In this document: positions 7,676 to 16,882 of the stretch, piece after piece
How the letters are laid out: each line of letters begins with the position of its first letter
How positions within the stretch are numbered: the first letter of the stretch is position 1
Assembly: GCA_030656095.1 (NCBI GenBank)
Contig: JAUSOU010000159.1
Coordinates: 1 to 47,654 of the forward strand
Source of the DNA: Thermovirgaceae bacterium
GTDB lineage: Bacteria; Synergistota; Synergistia; Synergistales; Thermovirgaceae
DNA length: 47,654 bases
Direction of reading: 5' to 3'
Program-made: the position numbers and the translations under genes
Notes under the pieces: model-generated
Seen by the model: only the letters and a program-made list of their open reading frames with translations
Database searches by the model: none
Told to the model about the DNA's origin: nothing

Positions 7676-9135
7676 TAAAACCCGAACCTTCCGCTTTCGA
7701 ACAGGTCACAGCAAACAGCGGCCACGTCGGGGTCGTAGAGGCTTCCGCTTCCCTTCCGGATCTCGTCCAGTGCCACCTCTATCCCGAGGGCAGGCCGATA
7801 GGGCCTGTCGGCTGACATAGCCTCTACGACATCGGCTACGGCAATTATCCTGGCCTCGATCAGGATCTCATCACCGCGAAGACCCCGGGGGTACCCGGAA
7901 CCGTCGATGCGCTCATGGTGCTGGCGAATAATCTCTTCGACCGGCCATGGGTACGGTATCTCGGAAAGGATTTCGAAACCCGCCTGCGGGTGCTCCCGGA
8001 TCAGGTCCATCTCTATGCTTGCCAGACTCCCGGGCTTGCTGAGGATCTCTACCGGGACACGGAGTTTTCCTATGTCGTGAACAAGGGCTGCCACCCGGAG
8101 CCCCTCCCTCTTCTCGTCATCGAGATCCAGACCGAGGGCTATCGCCGCCGCCAGCCGCGCTACCCTCTCCTGGTGTCCGGCGGTATAGGGGTCCCTTGTT
8201 TCGACGAGCTTTGCCATTACGCGGAGGGTGCTTTCCTGTGTAGACCGGAGGCTGGCAAATGCCTCTTCGAGAGCTTTTTGGGAAAGTCTCTGCTCCGACT
8301 CCAGTTCTTTCTCTCTCGAGACGATGCGGGCGCTTCCGACCGTCCCCAGCAACTTCCCATCCTCGTCGAAGAGGGGCGCCTTATGGACGTCAAGGAACAT
8401 GAACTGCCCCTGGGCGTTGCCGTACTCGTCGAACTGCCCTGATTTCCGTGACTGCATGACAACGGAATCGGAATCTTCGCAGATCTCACCGAATGTGTGC
8501 CACTCCGGGTCCTCGGGGTGGGCGGCGCGCTCCCTATCGGCGAAGAATATGTCGATCTTTCCTGTCGGCTCATCGGTGTCTGACGCGTTCAACAGCTTTT
8601 CGCAAACTGCCCTGTTGGCGAAGATGTATCTTGTGTTCAGATCCTTTGCCCAGAGCATGTCCTGCATGTTGTCGGCCATTAGCCGGAACATCGCGTAATC
8701 TCTACGGTAGCGCAACTCGCTCTGCGTCAGGGACTCTTCGGTCCTTTTGAAACTGGTTATGTCCTCGACCGCGCCATCGTAGAAAAGGACCTCCCCTTTT
8801 TCGTCCCTGACGATGTCAGCGTACTCCCTCACATCGATGAACGTACCGTCGGTTCTCTGCCAGCGGGCGTCAAGCCCGTGGATAGTTCCTTCCTTTTCGA
8901 TCCGTCTCTTGAAATCGGCGCGTGGGCAGGAGGGTTCGTAACCCTCGAACTCGAGATCCCTCTTCTTGAGCTCCTCGACGCTCTCGTATCCGAGCATCCT
9001 GGCAAGAGCAAGATTCGCGTGAACGATCTTGCCGTCGGGGGTCGTCCGGTAGAACCCGACCGGGACCCTGTCGAAAATTCTCCGGAGAAAAGAATCTGCT
9101 GTGGAATCGTGGATTGTGCGGTCTTCGTCGGTCAT
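7675..9135 (-). CDS. PAS-PAS-HD-GYP cyclic di-GMP phosphodiesterase
   Basis: A 486-residue cytoplasmic sensor enzyme. Two PAS domains (about residues 15-135 and 145-275) precede a short coiled coil and the HD-GYP domain. The catalytic HDIGK is at 353 and HHERIDGSGYP at 406, so both metal-binding HD and the GYP motif are intact; DPYTAGHQ precedes them as in active members. The family hydrolyses c-di-GMP to GMP. With no membrane segment it should sense an intracellular ligand or redox state through PAS. An SD GGGAGG lies 10 nt before the ATG. It is the first of three HD-GYP genes here; no GGDEF cyclase is visible in the window. Confidence 0.93.
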   Translation of the reverse strand: MTDEDRTIHDSTADSFLRRIFDRVPVGFYRTTPDGKIVHANLALARMLGYESVEELKKRDLEFEGYEPSCPRADFKRRIEKEGTIHGLDARWQRTDGTFIDVREYADIVRDEKGEVLFYDGAVEDITSFKRTEESLTQSELRYRRDYAMFRLMADNMQDMLWAKDLNTRYIFANRAVCEKLLNASDTDEPTGKIDIFFADRERAAHPEDPEWHTFGEICEDSDSVVMQSRKSGQFDEYGNAQGQFMFLDVHKAPLFDEDGKLLGTVGSARIVSREKELESEQRLSQKALEEAFASLRSTQESTLRVMAKLVETRDPYTAGHQERVARLAAAIALGLDLDDEKREGLRVAALVHDIGKLRVPVEILSKPGSLASIEMDLIREHPQAGFEILSEIPYPWPVEEIIRQHHERIDGSGYPRGLRGDEILIEARIIAVADVVEAMSADRPYRPALGIEVALDEIRKGSGSLYDPDVAAVCCDLFESGRFGF

Positions 9136-9230
9136 GCTCTCTCAACCTCCCAAATACCGTTAGTCGTGAATCGAAGGAGCAAAAGACAATTCCCCAAAAA
9201 ATCTTTGTCCGCTTTGATCCTGGTGCTTTT

Positions 9231-9281
9231 CGATTAACAATTAACGAGTCACGATTTACTATTTACGAGTCCCGGCTAACG
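9231..9281. repeat. Period-7 repeat, locus 2 (seven units)
   Basis: Seven consecutive 7-mers: CGATTAA, CAATTAA, CGAGTCA, CGATTTA, CTATTTA, CGAGTCC, CGGCTAA. It sits in the 213-nt gap between the MBL-fold and HD-GYP genes. Nothing else is seen in that gap apart from the HD-GYP SD. Confidence 0.65.
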
Positions 9282-9348
9282 TCTTCCCTTTTTTTATTTT
9301 AACCTTGAATAGCCATATCTCCGCAACAGAGAATTCCCGTCTAACCTC

Positions 9349-10239
9349 TCACGCTCCTTGCCCTGCCGTCCATAACATTCTTCCGTCATCGAATACAGGC
9401 ACAAGCAGGCCCTCATCGGCGAGGAAGGAGATGTGGGCGGAGACGGTGATGTGCGTCAGAACGTACTGGGCCGGCGTAAGGCTGATCCCGAAGTGCCGGA
9501 CAAGACGCGCCAGGATATCTTCCCTCGACGACGGCGACGCGCAGACCTCCAGGATGATCTCCTTCGTCTGTTCGAGCGAGTCCCTGTTGCGCCGCACGAG
9601 GTGGACAATATCCCGGGCGGGTTCAGCGTGGCTCGGAATGAAGAGCTCCGCTTCTGCCTTTTCCAGGTAATCGAGCGTACTGATCTGACCCTGAACGTCG
9701 AAGCAGACTACAAGGCCGTACTTGTCGAGTATGACGGATGAAAAGACACTGTCGGCGATGAAAAAGACGCCATCGGGAGTCCTGACGCCGATCATGTCCA
9801 GAAAGTGACCGGGAAGCGGCTCGGCTTCCAGCCCCGTGTCGAGGATGGGGCCGGATGATGGGATGATGTCGGTGACGTGCGACGGCTGCGCCTGCAGAAA
9901 TTTGCCGCTTATATCCCTGAAAGGGGCAGCACCCCAAAGAAGAGATACCTCAAGCCGCGGATCCTCGATGAAGGCCGCCTCGGCACGCGTCGCCGCTATC
10001 CTGCACTCGGTCCTCTTCCGGATGAAGGCGTTACCTCCTGCGTGGTCGGCGTTGGAGTGGGTGTTTACGATCATTGAGATCTCCAGCTCCTGCTCCCGCA
10101 AAGCCTTCATGATCTTCCTGCCCGCGGATTCGTCGTTTCCGCTGTCGATAAGGACCGCCCCTCCTCCAGTGGTGAAAACTCCCAGGTTGGTCGGGCCGGG
10201 TATGTACCATGTGTTTCCCGCAGCATGAACTATCTCCAT
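9349..10239 (-). CDS. MBL-fold metallohydrolase with altered metal motif
   Basis: A 296-residue metallo-beta-lactamase-fold protein. The fold is shown by VLIDSGND, the metal-binding loop VNTHSNADHAGG near residues 58-69, PGHFLDMIGV near 147 and the late SHAEPARD. The canonical loop is T-H-x-H-x-D-H; here the second histidine is Asn, so one zinc site is likely weakened. Residues 205-290 look like a helical winged-helix-type extension, as in some SoxH/LACTB2-like hydrolases. A very strong SD (AAGGAGGAG) lies upstream of the ATG. It is divergent from the exonuclease gene. Substrate unknown. Confidence 0.8.
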   Translation of the reverse strand: MEIVHAAGNTWYIPGPTNLGVFTTGGGAVLIDSGNDESAGRKIMKALREQELEISMIVNTHSNADHAGGNAFIRKRTECRIAATRAEAAFIEDPRLEVSLLWGAAPFRDISGKFLQAQPSHVTDIIPSSGPILDTGLEAEPLPGHFLDMIGVRTPDGVFFIADSVFSSVILDKYGLVVCFDVQGQISTLDYLEKAEAELFIPSHAEPARDIVHLVRRNRDSLEQTKEIILEVCASPSSREDILARLVRHFGISLTPAQYVLTHITVSAHISFLADEGLLVPVFDDGRMLWTAGQGA

Positions 10240-10319
10240 TGTTATATCTCCTCCTTAGCTGTTACGATACGACCGGCCGTGGAGGAAGGCAAATTCCCCT
10301 GCCGCGAAAGGAGCACTTT

Positions 10320-11198
10320 TTGACGGACCTTATCCTCATCGACGGCCACGCCCTGGCCTACAGGGCATACTTTGGAGTGAAAACCCGCCACGTCTCTCCC
10401 GACGGGACCCTGGTCAACGGTGTCCACGGTTTCGGAAAACTGCTCATCAGTCTGATCGAGGGCGTCGGCGCCCCGGCGGCTGCCGTGGTCTTTGACTCAC
10501 CCGCTCCTGTATTCCGGAAATCCCTTTACGCGGCATACAAGGCAAACCGTCCACTCCCCCCGGATGACTTCATCCCTCAGATACCCCTGATGAAGGAGTT
10601 CGTCCGCGGCCTGGGGATCAAGGTTCTCTGCGAGGAGGGCTTCGAGGCGGATGACGTCATCGCCGCGGCGGCGGTCCGCGAGGCCAGGCGCGGAGGGCGC
10701 GTGATAATAGTAACCCCCGACAAGGATCTGTTCCAGATCCTGGGCGAGGGAGATGTCTCCATAATGCGCCCGGCCGGAGGCGATGTCTTCACAAAGATGG
10801 ACGCAACACTTTTCAGGAAGCAGTTCGGCTTCGAACCCTCATCCATGACAGACTACCAGGCCCTGACCGGCGACCGCTGCGACAATATTCCGGGCGTGAC
10901 GGGGGTTGGCCCGGTAACGGCCACGGGGCTCATCAGGCATTACTCCGACCTCGAGTCTATCTACGAAAAGCTTCCCTCAATAACCCTTTCTTTAAGATCC
11001 CGTCTGGAGAGGGACCGCGATATGGCTTTCCTGAGTCGGGAGCTGGCCTCTCTTCGCCTTGATGCCCCGATCCCGGCCGGCTTCGCACTCGAGGAGCACG
11101 ACCGCGACGGCTCGCGCGATTTTTGTTCCAGGAACAATCTGACCGGACTTTCCAGGATCTGCGCCTGTTTCAGACCCTGCGCGGCCCGAAGGGGATGA
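10320..11198 (+). CDS. 5'-3' exonuclease / flap endonuclease (PolA N-terminal type)
   Basis: A 292-residue protein equivalent to the 5' nuclease domain of DNA polymerase I without the polymerase. Key parts: LILIDGHALAYRAYF (first metal aspartate), VVFDSP, YKANRP, EEGFEADDVIA, VTPDKDLFQ and the helix-3-turn-helix GDRCDNIPGVTGVGP. It would remove RNA primers or 5' flaps. TTG at 10320 is preferred because AAAGGAG ends 6 nt upstream; the in-frame codons back to 10209 overlap the divergent MBL gene. The ygiQ gene starts 7 nt after its stop, so the two are probably co-transcribed. Confidence 0.87.
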   Translation: MTDLILIDGHALAYRAYFGVKTRHVSPDGTLVNGVHGFGKLLISLIEGVGAPAAAVVFDSPAPVFRKSLYAAYKANRPLPPDDFIPQIPLMKEFVRGLGIKVLCEEGFEADDVIAAAAVREARRGGRVIIVTPDKDLFQILGEGDVSIMRPAGGDVFTKMDATLFRKQFGFEPSSMTDYQALTGDRCDNIPGVTGVGPVTATGLIRHYSDLESIYEKLPSITLSLRSRLERDRDMAFLSRELASLRLDAPIPAGFALEEHDRDGSRDFCSRNNLTGLSRICACFRPCAARRG

Positions 11199-11205
11199 AG
11201 GCGGC

Positions 11206-13050
11206 ATGGAAAATGAACGTGAGGCGTTTCTTCCGGTCAGCAGGGAGGATATGGATCGGCGGGGGTGGGACGAGGTCGATTTCGTCTTCATCTCCGGCGA
11301 CGCCTACGTGGATCACCCCAGCTTCGCCAACGCCGTCATCCCGCGCTTCCTCGAAAGCAGGGGGTTCAGAGTCGGCGTGATCGCCCAACCCGACTGGAGG
11401 AGTCTCGACGACTTCCTCGTCATGGGACGGCCGCGTCTCGGCGCCCTCTTATCGGCGGGCAATCTCGACTCGATGCTCTCCCACTACACCGCCTCAAAAA
11501 AACCGCGAAGCGACGACCCATACTCCCCCGGAGGGAAGGCGGGATACCGCCCACAGAGAGCGACGACAGTCTACTGCAACCGGGTGAAGGAGGCCTGGAA
11601 GGACCTCCCCGTCATCATCGGGGGAGTGGAGGCGAGTTTGCGCCGTTTCGCCCACTACGACTACTGGTCCGACAGCGTAAAGAGATCGATCCTGGTCGAC
11701 AGCAAGGCGGACCTGCTTGTATTCGGAATGGGAGAGCGCGCGATCGCGGAAATAGCCGGGGCGCTATCCAGGGGAACACCAGCCGAAGATATCAGGAGTG
11801 TCCGGGGGACATGCTTCAGGGCAAAAGAGAGTGAACTTCCGGAAGGAGCCTTGAGGATCCCCTCGTTCGATGAGGTCTCAAACGACAAAAACGCCTTCTG
11901 CGAGGCCTTCCGACTCCAATACCTGGAGCAGGATCCCATCAGGGGCAGGACCGTCGCACAGGACAACGGGGCCTGGTTCGTGGTCCAGAACCCGCCCGCG
12001 TCCATCCTCTCCACACATGAAATGGACGAAATATACGGCCTCCCCTATGCACGGTCGCCGCATCCTGTCTACGACGGCTCGGGAGGGGTTCCCGCAATCG
12101 AAGAGGTCCGATTCAGCATCACAGCTCACCGGGGTTGTTTCGGGAGCTGCTCTTTCTGCTCGATCACCTCGCACCAGGGGCGCATCATCCAGCGAAGGAG
12201 CGACGAATCCATCATCAGGGAAGCCCTAATTCTCACGGAGATGCCGGACTTCAAAGGGTACATCCACGACGTGGGAGGCCCCACTGCCAACTTTCACATT
12301 CCGGCGTGCGGAAAACAGGTCTCTCAGGGGGCATGCCGGGACAGGGAGTGCCTCTGGCCTGAGCCGTGTCCGATGCTTGACACCAGCCACTCGGATTACT
12401 TTGAGCTGCTGCGCAAACTCCGCGGGCTACCGGGGGTAAAGAAGGTATTCATCCGCTCGGGGATCCGCTACGACCACCTGCTTGACGCAAAAGACCCGGC
12501 TCTCGTGCGTGAACTCTGCGCCCACCACGTGAGCGGCCAGTTGAAGGTCGCCCCGGAGCATGTCTCGGAAAATGTCATGCGCCTGATGCGGAAACCGGGT
12601 AAGGGTGTTTTCATGAAGTTCAAGGAGGCGTTCGACCGGGCCAACCGCGACCTCGGCAAGGAGCAGTACCTGGTACCCTACCTGATGTCGAGCCACCCGG
12701 GGGCCACGCTTTCGGATGCTGTCGAACTCGCGGAATTTCTGAGGGATATCGGCTGCAACCCGGAGCAGGTGCAGGACTTCATCCCCACGCCGGGAACCCT
12801 GGCCACATGCATGTTCCACACGGGGGCAGACCCCATGACCGGAGAAGGCGTCTACGTCCCGAAGACCGCGCACGAGAGGAAGCTGCAGCGGGCGCTGCTT
12901 CAGTACCGCATCCCGCAAAACCGCAAACTTGTGGAGGAGGCGCTTAAGACAGCCGGAAGAGCCGACCTGACGGGTTCACGCCCCGGGGCTCTTTTGAGAC
13001 CGTACCGCGGCCGCCCCAAAAAAGGCGGACGCGGCGCTTCGATGCGCTAA
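11206..13050 (+). CDS. ygiQ: YgiQ family radical SAM protein
   Basis: A 614-residue protein of full family length. The radical SAM cluster motif C-x3-C-x2-C is seen as RGCFGSCSFC near residue 310. The N-terminal domain has the family's VDFVFISGDAYVDHPSF and GVIAQPDW blocks, and RVKEAWKDLPVIIGGVEASLRR. A second Cys-rich stretch (CGKQVSQGACRDRECLWPEPC) is diagnostic of YgiQ. These proteins bind a 4Fe-4S cluster and S-adenosylmethionine; the reaction is not established. The C-terminal tail is basic, as usual. Ends 8 nt from a convergent universal stress gene, with no terminator visible. Confidence 0.93.
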   Translation: MENEREAFLPVSREDMDRRGWDEVDFVFISGDAYVDHPSFANAVIPRFLESRGFRVGVIAQPDWRSLDDFLVMGRPRLGALLSAGNLDSMLSHYTASKKPRSDDPYSPGGKAGYRPQRATTVYCNRVKEAWKDLPVIIGGVEASLRRFAHYDYWSDSVKRSILVDSKADLLVFGMGERAIAEIAGALSRGTPAEDIRSVRGTCFRAKESELPEGALRIPSFDEVSNDKNAFCEAFRLQYLEQDPIRGRTVAQDNGAWFVVQNPPASILSTHEMDEIYGLPYARSPHPVYDGSGGVPAIEEVRFSITAHRGCFGSCSFCSITSHQGRIIQRRSDESIIREALILTEMPDFKGYIHDVGGPTANFHIPACGKQVSQGACRDRECLWPEPCPMLDTSHSDYFELLRKLRGLPGVKKVFIRSGIRYDHLLDAKDPALVRELCAHHVSGQLKVAPEHVSENVMRLMRKPGKGVFMKFKEAFDRANRDLGKEQYLVPYLMSSHPGATLSDAVELAEFLRDIGCNPEQVQDFIPTPGTLATCMFHTGADPMTGEGVYVPKTAHERKLQRALLQYRIPQNRKLVEEALKTAGRADLTGSRPGALLRPYRGRPKKGGRGASMR

Positions 13051-13058
13051 AAAACAGA

Positions 13059-13505
13059 TCAGTCCCTGGGCCGGAATACTATGACGGTGCAGGGAGCGTG
13101 CTCCACAACGCGCGCCGCCACGCTGCCTATGAAGAAGCGCTCCAGACTTCCCATGCCCCTGTGGCCGATTACTATCGCCTTGTAGGGGTACTCCTCCGCC
13201 TGCCGGATGATCTCACCGGATGGGCTTCCGAAGGGGAAAAGCATTGAGACCTCCATCTTGTCGACACCGGCATCTTCCTGTTCCTTGAGGATCATCGACT
13301 CCAGGGCTTTTTTCGTGGACTCGGTATGCCCCTCCTCCAGTGCGACCGGCACAGGCATTCCGGGAAAAAGGGCAGCCGGGTAGGGCTGGAAAACGTAGAT
13401 GAAATCCAAACCCTCGAGTTTCTCCTTCTTCGCCCGCTCGAAAGCAAAACGCACCAGCGGTTTGCTGATGGAACTTCCGTCGATCGCTACAAGAGCCTTT
13501 CTCAT
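13059..13505 (-). CDS. Universal stress protein, UspA family
   Basis: A 148-residue single-domain Usp. MRKALVAIDGSS forms the first strand and ATP-site aspartate, and GHRGMGSLERFFIGSVA near residues 115-132 is the G-x2-G-x9-G(S/A) nucleotide-binding signature, so it should be an ATP-binding member. An SD GGAGGTGA ends 6 nt before the ATG. It lies 16 nt downstream of the start of no other gene; the HD-GYP gene that ends at 13522 is upstream on the same strand, so read-through is likely. Confidence 0.9.
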   Translation of the reverse strand: MRKALVAIDGSSISKPLVRFAFERAKKEKLEGLDFIYVFQPYPAALFPGMPVPVALEEGHTESTKKALESMILKEQEDAGVDKMEVSMLFPFGSPSGEIIRQAEEYPYKAIVIGHRGMGSLERFFIGSVAARVVEHAPCTVIVFRPRD

Positions 13506-13521
13506 TTCGGGTCACCTCCAG

Positions 13522-15504
13522 CTAGATTTTCCAAAAAGCATCAGGAAAGGTGAAGTTCTTCTCCCGGAAGAGTCTGAGGCACGCATCGACCACATCAGGG
13601 GCGAAAAGGGAGCCCTTTTTGTTCTCGATCTCTTCAAGGGCGGCATCAAGCCCCCTGGACGGGCGGTACGGGCGGTGAGAGGACATTGCCTCGACGACAT
13701 CCGCCACGGCGATTATCCTGGCCTCCAGCATTATACCCTCACCCTTGAGCCCGGCCGGATAACCGGAGCCGTCCATCCGCTCGTGATGCTGCCGGATCAT
13801 ATCCGCGACCTTCCAGGGGAGTTCGATCCCCTTCATGATCTCGTATCCTATCTCCGAATGGGTCCTGATAAGGGCGAATTCCACGTCTCCCAGGGTTCCG
13901 GGCTTGCTCAGTATCTCCGCGGGAACGTTGATCTTGCCGATATCGTGGACAAGACCGGCCATCCTGATGGAGTGCGCCATATCCTCCTCCATCCCCATCT
14001 CCAGGGCGATGGCCTCGGCCAGGATGGAGACCCTCCTCTGGTGTCCTGCCGTGTAGGGGTCCCGGGTCTCGGAGGCGGAGGCGAGAACCCCTATCGTCTG
14101 CTCCCAGGTCCTGCGCATGCTCTGGAGGCTGTTCTCTATGCTCTCGCGGCTCTCGACAAGTACGCGCTGGGCGTGCTTCGCCGAAGAGATGTCCCTGTAA
14201 ATTGTGTAGGAGGTCAGGAACCCTTCCTCGGTCGGTACCGGGACCGAAATGAGGGATACGTCCACGAAGGAGCCGTCTTTCCTGCGGCGGATGGTCTCGA
14301 TGTTAACCTGTCCGCCCCTGCCGGCTTCATCGTCAAGGTTTTTGCCCTCTTCAAGATATTCAGGGGGGACCACCAGCTCATTAAGGGTTCTCCCTTTTGC
14401 CTCCTCCTTGGAGTATCCAAAGAGTTTCGTGAAACCCTTGTTCGTCCGAAGGATCCGGTTTCCTAAAGAGTTCTCAATAACGAGGGCATCGGGGGATTCC
14501 TCGAAGAGCCTCTCGAAAAGGATCTTTTCCCTGGCAAGTTCCCCGCGGCTATACAGCAGTTCCCGGGTTTTGCCGACGATCTGGCGTTTCAGCAAAAGGC
14601 TCAAGAGCGAGACGAACGCGATGGCGCCAAGTCCCAACCCCGCGACCCAGAGGTACCACCGGGGTGTGCCTTTCTGCGTGGGGTCTATGGAAAGCCAGTT
14701 CTGGATGGAGCGATTAAGGACCGAATCCGGTTCGGAGCGCATCTTTACGAGGCTGAAATCCAGGATCTGCAGCAGGGTCATGCTTCGCCCCTTCGGGGCC
14801 GCGAAACGGATCTCCGTAGGGGTTATGATGAGGGCGGTGCGTTCTACAAGGTACTCCTTCTCATTGGCCAGCCCGTAGAGCCGGCTTACCAGGCCCGCCT
14901 GGACCTCACCCTTCTGAATGGCCTCGAAGACGTCGGGGTAATCGGATACTTCCACAAAGATGCATGCTATTCCAAATTTCTCCGCGAGCTCCCTGAACCC
15001 GGCGGCGTAGACATCGCCATTCGCCACGGCTATTGTCCTGCCGTCCAGGTCCAGTATCGATTCCGGCGCGATGCCGCGGGGGACGTAGAATACGCCCCAA
15101 TTGGATATAACGGTCCTGAGTGTGAAGTCGTAGCTAGTGGCCCTTTTTTCCGTCCAGGCTATGGCCGTCATGAGGTCTATTTCGCCGCGCTCGAGCTTCT
15201 CGAGCCCCTCGGCAAAGGCTCCGTCGACCCACTTGAGGTTCCAGTCGTTCTCTTTCGCGACGGCGTTGAGAAAATCGGCGTAGATGCCCTTCACAACGCC
15301 ATCGGAGTCGCGGAATATGAGCGGTTTATTCTGATAGATACCAACGGAGACGGCCTCCGTGCCAAACGCGGACGCGAGGCAGGGGGGAATAAGGAGCGAC
15401 AGGGCAAGCAACACGGGGAGCCATGTGCGAAGAATTCGAATGATCGATCCCCCCTTCCCAACGGCCGACCTGTCGGTCTGCCACTGTATTGTGAAGTATA
15501 TCAT
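13522..15504 (-). CDS. SBP3-TM-PAS-HD-GYP transmembrane c-di-GMP phosphodiesterase
   Basis: A 660-residue receptor enzyme. After a signal peptide (about residues 22-47) comes a solute-binding-protein family 3 domain (50-275; VGIYQNKPLIF, IDLMTAIAWTEKRA), then one membrane helix (about 285-308), a PAS domain (330-450) and HD-GYP with HDIGK at 520 and HHERMDGSGYP at 573. It would sense a small periplasmic ligand, perhaps an amino acid, and hydrolyse c-di-GMP inside the cell. The ATG at 15504 has no SD and overlaps a TATACT box. AAGGGGGGA (15448-15456) lies just before ATC/ATT codons at 15444 and 15441, so the real start may be non-AUG there. The coordinate given is the longest frame. Confidence 0.88.
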   Translation of the reverse strand: MIYFTIQWQTDRSAVGKGGSIIRILRTWLPVLLALSLLIPPCLASAFGTEAVSVGIYQNKPLIFRDSDGVVKGIYADFLNAVAKENDWNLKWVDGAFAEGLEKLERGEIDLMTAIAWTEKRATSYDFTLRTVISNWGVFYVPRGIAPESILDLDGRTIAVANGDVYAAGFRELAEKFGIACIFVEVSDYPDVFEAIQKGEVQAGLVSRLYGLANEKEYLVERTALIITPTEIRFAAPKGRSMTLLQILDFSLVKMRSEPDSVLNRSIQNWLSIDPTQKGTPRWYLWVAGLGLGAIAFVSLLSLLLKRQIVGKTRELLYSRGELAREKILFERLFEESPDALVIENSLGNRILRTNKGFTKLFGYSKEEAKGRTLNELVVPPEYLEEGKNLDDEAGRGGQVNIETIRRRKDGSFVDVSLISVPVPTEEGFLTSYTIYRDISSAKHAQRVLVESRESIENSLQSMRRTWEQTIGVLASASETRDPYTAGHQRRVSILAEAIALEMGMEEDMAHSIRMAGLVHDIGKINVPAEILSKPGTLGDVEFALIRTHSEIGYEIMKGIELPWKVADMIRQHHERMDGSGYPAGLKGEGIMLEARIIAVADVVEAMSSHRPYRPSRGLDAALEEIENKKGSLFAPDVVDACLRLFREKNFTFPDAFWKI

Positions 15505-15524
15505 TTAAGGAACGGTAATCGCAA
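15495..15524 (-). promoter_or_regulatory. Putative promoter of the SBP3-HD-GYP gene
   Basis: On the minus strand TTGCGA (15524-15519), an 18-nt spacer and TATACT (15500-15495). If used, transcription begins near 15488, downstream of the only canonical start codon at 15504. Confidence 0.4.
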
Positions 15525-15528
15525 CTGT

Positions 15529-16785
15529 TTATTCGGGTAATTCTTTGCCCTGCGTGTGTTCCTCAAACGATCCCGCTGCACTTTCATCTATCGCCGCAAT
15601 GGGAATGTTGCGCAGCGTCCGCAGCTCCTCGATCCTCTCAAGCGGCCTGTCCAGGCGCCTGCGCCTGGTCGAGATCAGCGCCTCGTAATCGTCGTGGGCT
15701 CCTTCTATCTGCTTTCCCAGGTGCTCCAGTTTCTTCAGGAACTCCTCCCACTGCTTTTTGAAGGCCCCGAATAGTGACAGTATCTCGTTGGAGGTCTGTT
15801 CGAGGGAGAAGTTGTCCACCGCCTGGCGGATGACCGCAAGCACTGCATAAAGGGTGACGGGGGAGCAGAAGATGACCCTCTGCCTGAGCCCCTCGTCGAG
15901 GATGGCCGGTTCCTGTTCGTGGATGAATGCGTAGATCTGGTCGTTCGGGATGAAGAGCAGCGCGTAATCCACAGTGCTCTGCCCCGGGTCGATGTATTCC
16001 CGGGAGGCGACCTCCTTGATCTTGCTCCTGACGTCCCTGAGGAAAGCCCTGCAGGATTGTCCGCGTTCAATGTCAGTCGGAGCTTCGAGCCAGGCAACGT
16101 AGTTGTCGAAGGGGAACTTGACGTCCATGTTCAGGGTGAGCCCCTTTGGAAGCAGAAAGGTGAAATCAGGCCTTCCCCCCGAATCGGCGATCGTCTTCTG
16201 TTTGCTGTAGTTGATGCCCTCGATGAAACCCGCGAGACGGAGCACGTCCTCCGCCATGCGCTCCCCCCATTGACCCCGGACACGCGAGCTGGAAAGCGCT
16301 TCCCTCAAAGTGCCAGTGGTCCGGGTGAGGTCGGCGGTCCTCTCGCTGACCTCCCTTAGCCGGTCGGCAAGTTCTCCGAACTTTGCCGCCCGGTCCTTCT
16401 CGAGGTCCCTGACAAGGCCGGAGACGGCCTCGATCTTCTTCGCCATCTCCTCGAGCTGGCGGTCTATCAGCCCCTTTTTCCTGTCAAGATCCTGGCAACC
16501 TATCTCCCTCTCCGTCTGGAGACGGGACTGGGCCAGCTTCAGGAACTCCTCGGTGGACCTTGAGAGCGCATCGAGGGAGAGGTTGCCGAATACGGCCTTG
16601 ACGTGATCGACGACCGCGTCGACCTGGTCCCTCCTTTCGGCTTCGCTTTCGCGGAAGAGCTCTTCTGCGAGGTCCCGGGCTGTTCGGGAATGCATGACCC
16701 TGAGGATCCACGCAGCGATCATTCCAAACAGGAACCCAGCGACGAGTGCCGCAACAAGGGGCGCAAGGGGGGCAAAAGAATTCAT
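15529..16785 (-). CDS. rmuC: DNA recombination protein RmuC
   Basis: A 418-residue RmuC family protein: one N-terminal membrane helix (about residues 8-30), a long coiled coil (45-160) and a PD-(D/E)XK nuclease-like domain. The core shows RVRGQWGERMAEDVLRLAGF, YSKQKT, GRPDFTFLLP, DVKFPFDNY and DYALLFIPND, the usual RmuC blocks. E. coli RmuC limits inversions at short inverted repeats. The start MNSFAPL has GGGAG 11 nt upstream; the frame continues to 16854 but crosses a likely TATAAT box (16818-16813). Confidence 0.92.
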   Translation of the reverse strand: MNSFAPLAPLVAALVAGFLFGMIAAWILRVMHSRTARDLAEELFRESEAERRDQVDAVVDHVKAVFGNLSLDALSRSTEEFLKLAQSRLQTEREIGCQDLDRKKGLIDRQLEEMAKKIEAVSGLVRDLEKDRAAKFGELADRLREVSERTADLTRTTGTLREALSSSRVRGQWGERMAEDVLRLAGFIEGINYSKQKTIADSGGRPDFTFLLPKGLTLNMDVKFPFDNYVAWLEAPTDIERGQSCRAFLRDVRSKIKEVASREYIDPGQSTVDYALLFIPNDQIYAFIHEQEPAILDEGLRQRVIFCSPVTLYAVLAVIRQAVDNFSLEQTSNEILSLFGAFKKQWEEFLKKLEHLGKQIEGAHDDYEALISTRRRRLDRPLERIEELRTLRNIPIAAIDESAAGSFEEHTQGKELPE

Positions 16786-16882
16786 GAGGGCATCATCTCC
16801 CGGTTTTTCACCATTATATACGCGGGAGTGTTGGTACAATGTCCCCATCGCCATAATTTCGCAACGGAGGAGTGATATTCAC

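Noticed and set aside
13399-14466. 355-codon plus-strand ORF antisense to the SBP3-HD-GYP gene
   Set aside because: Shadow caused by codon bias opposite a conserved HD-GYP domain.
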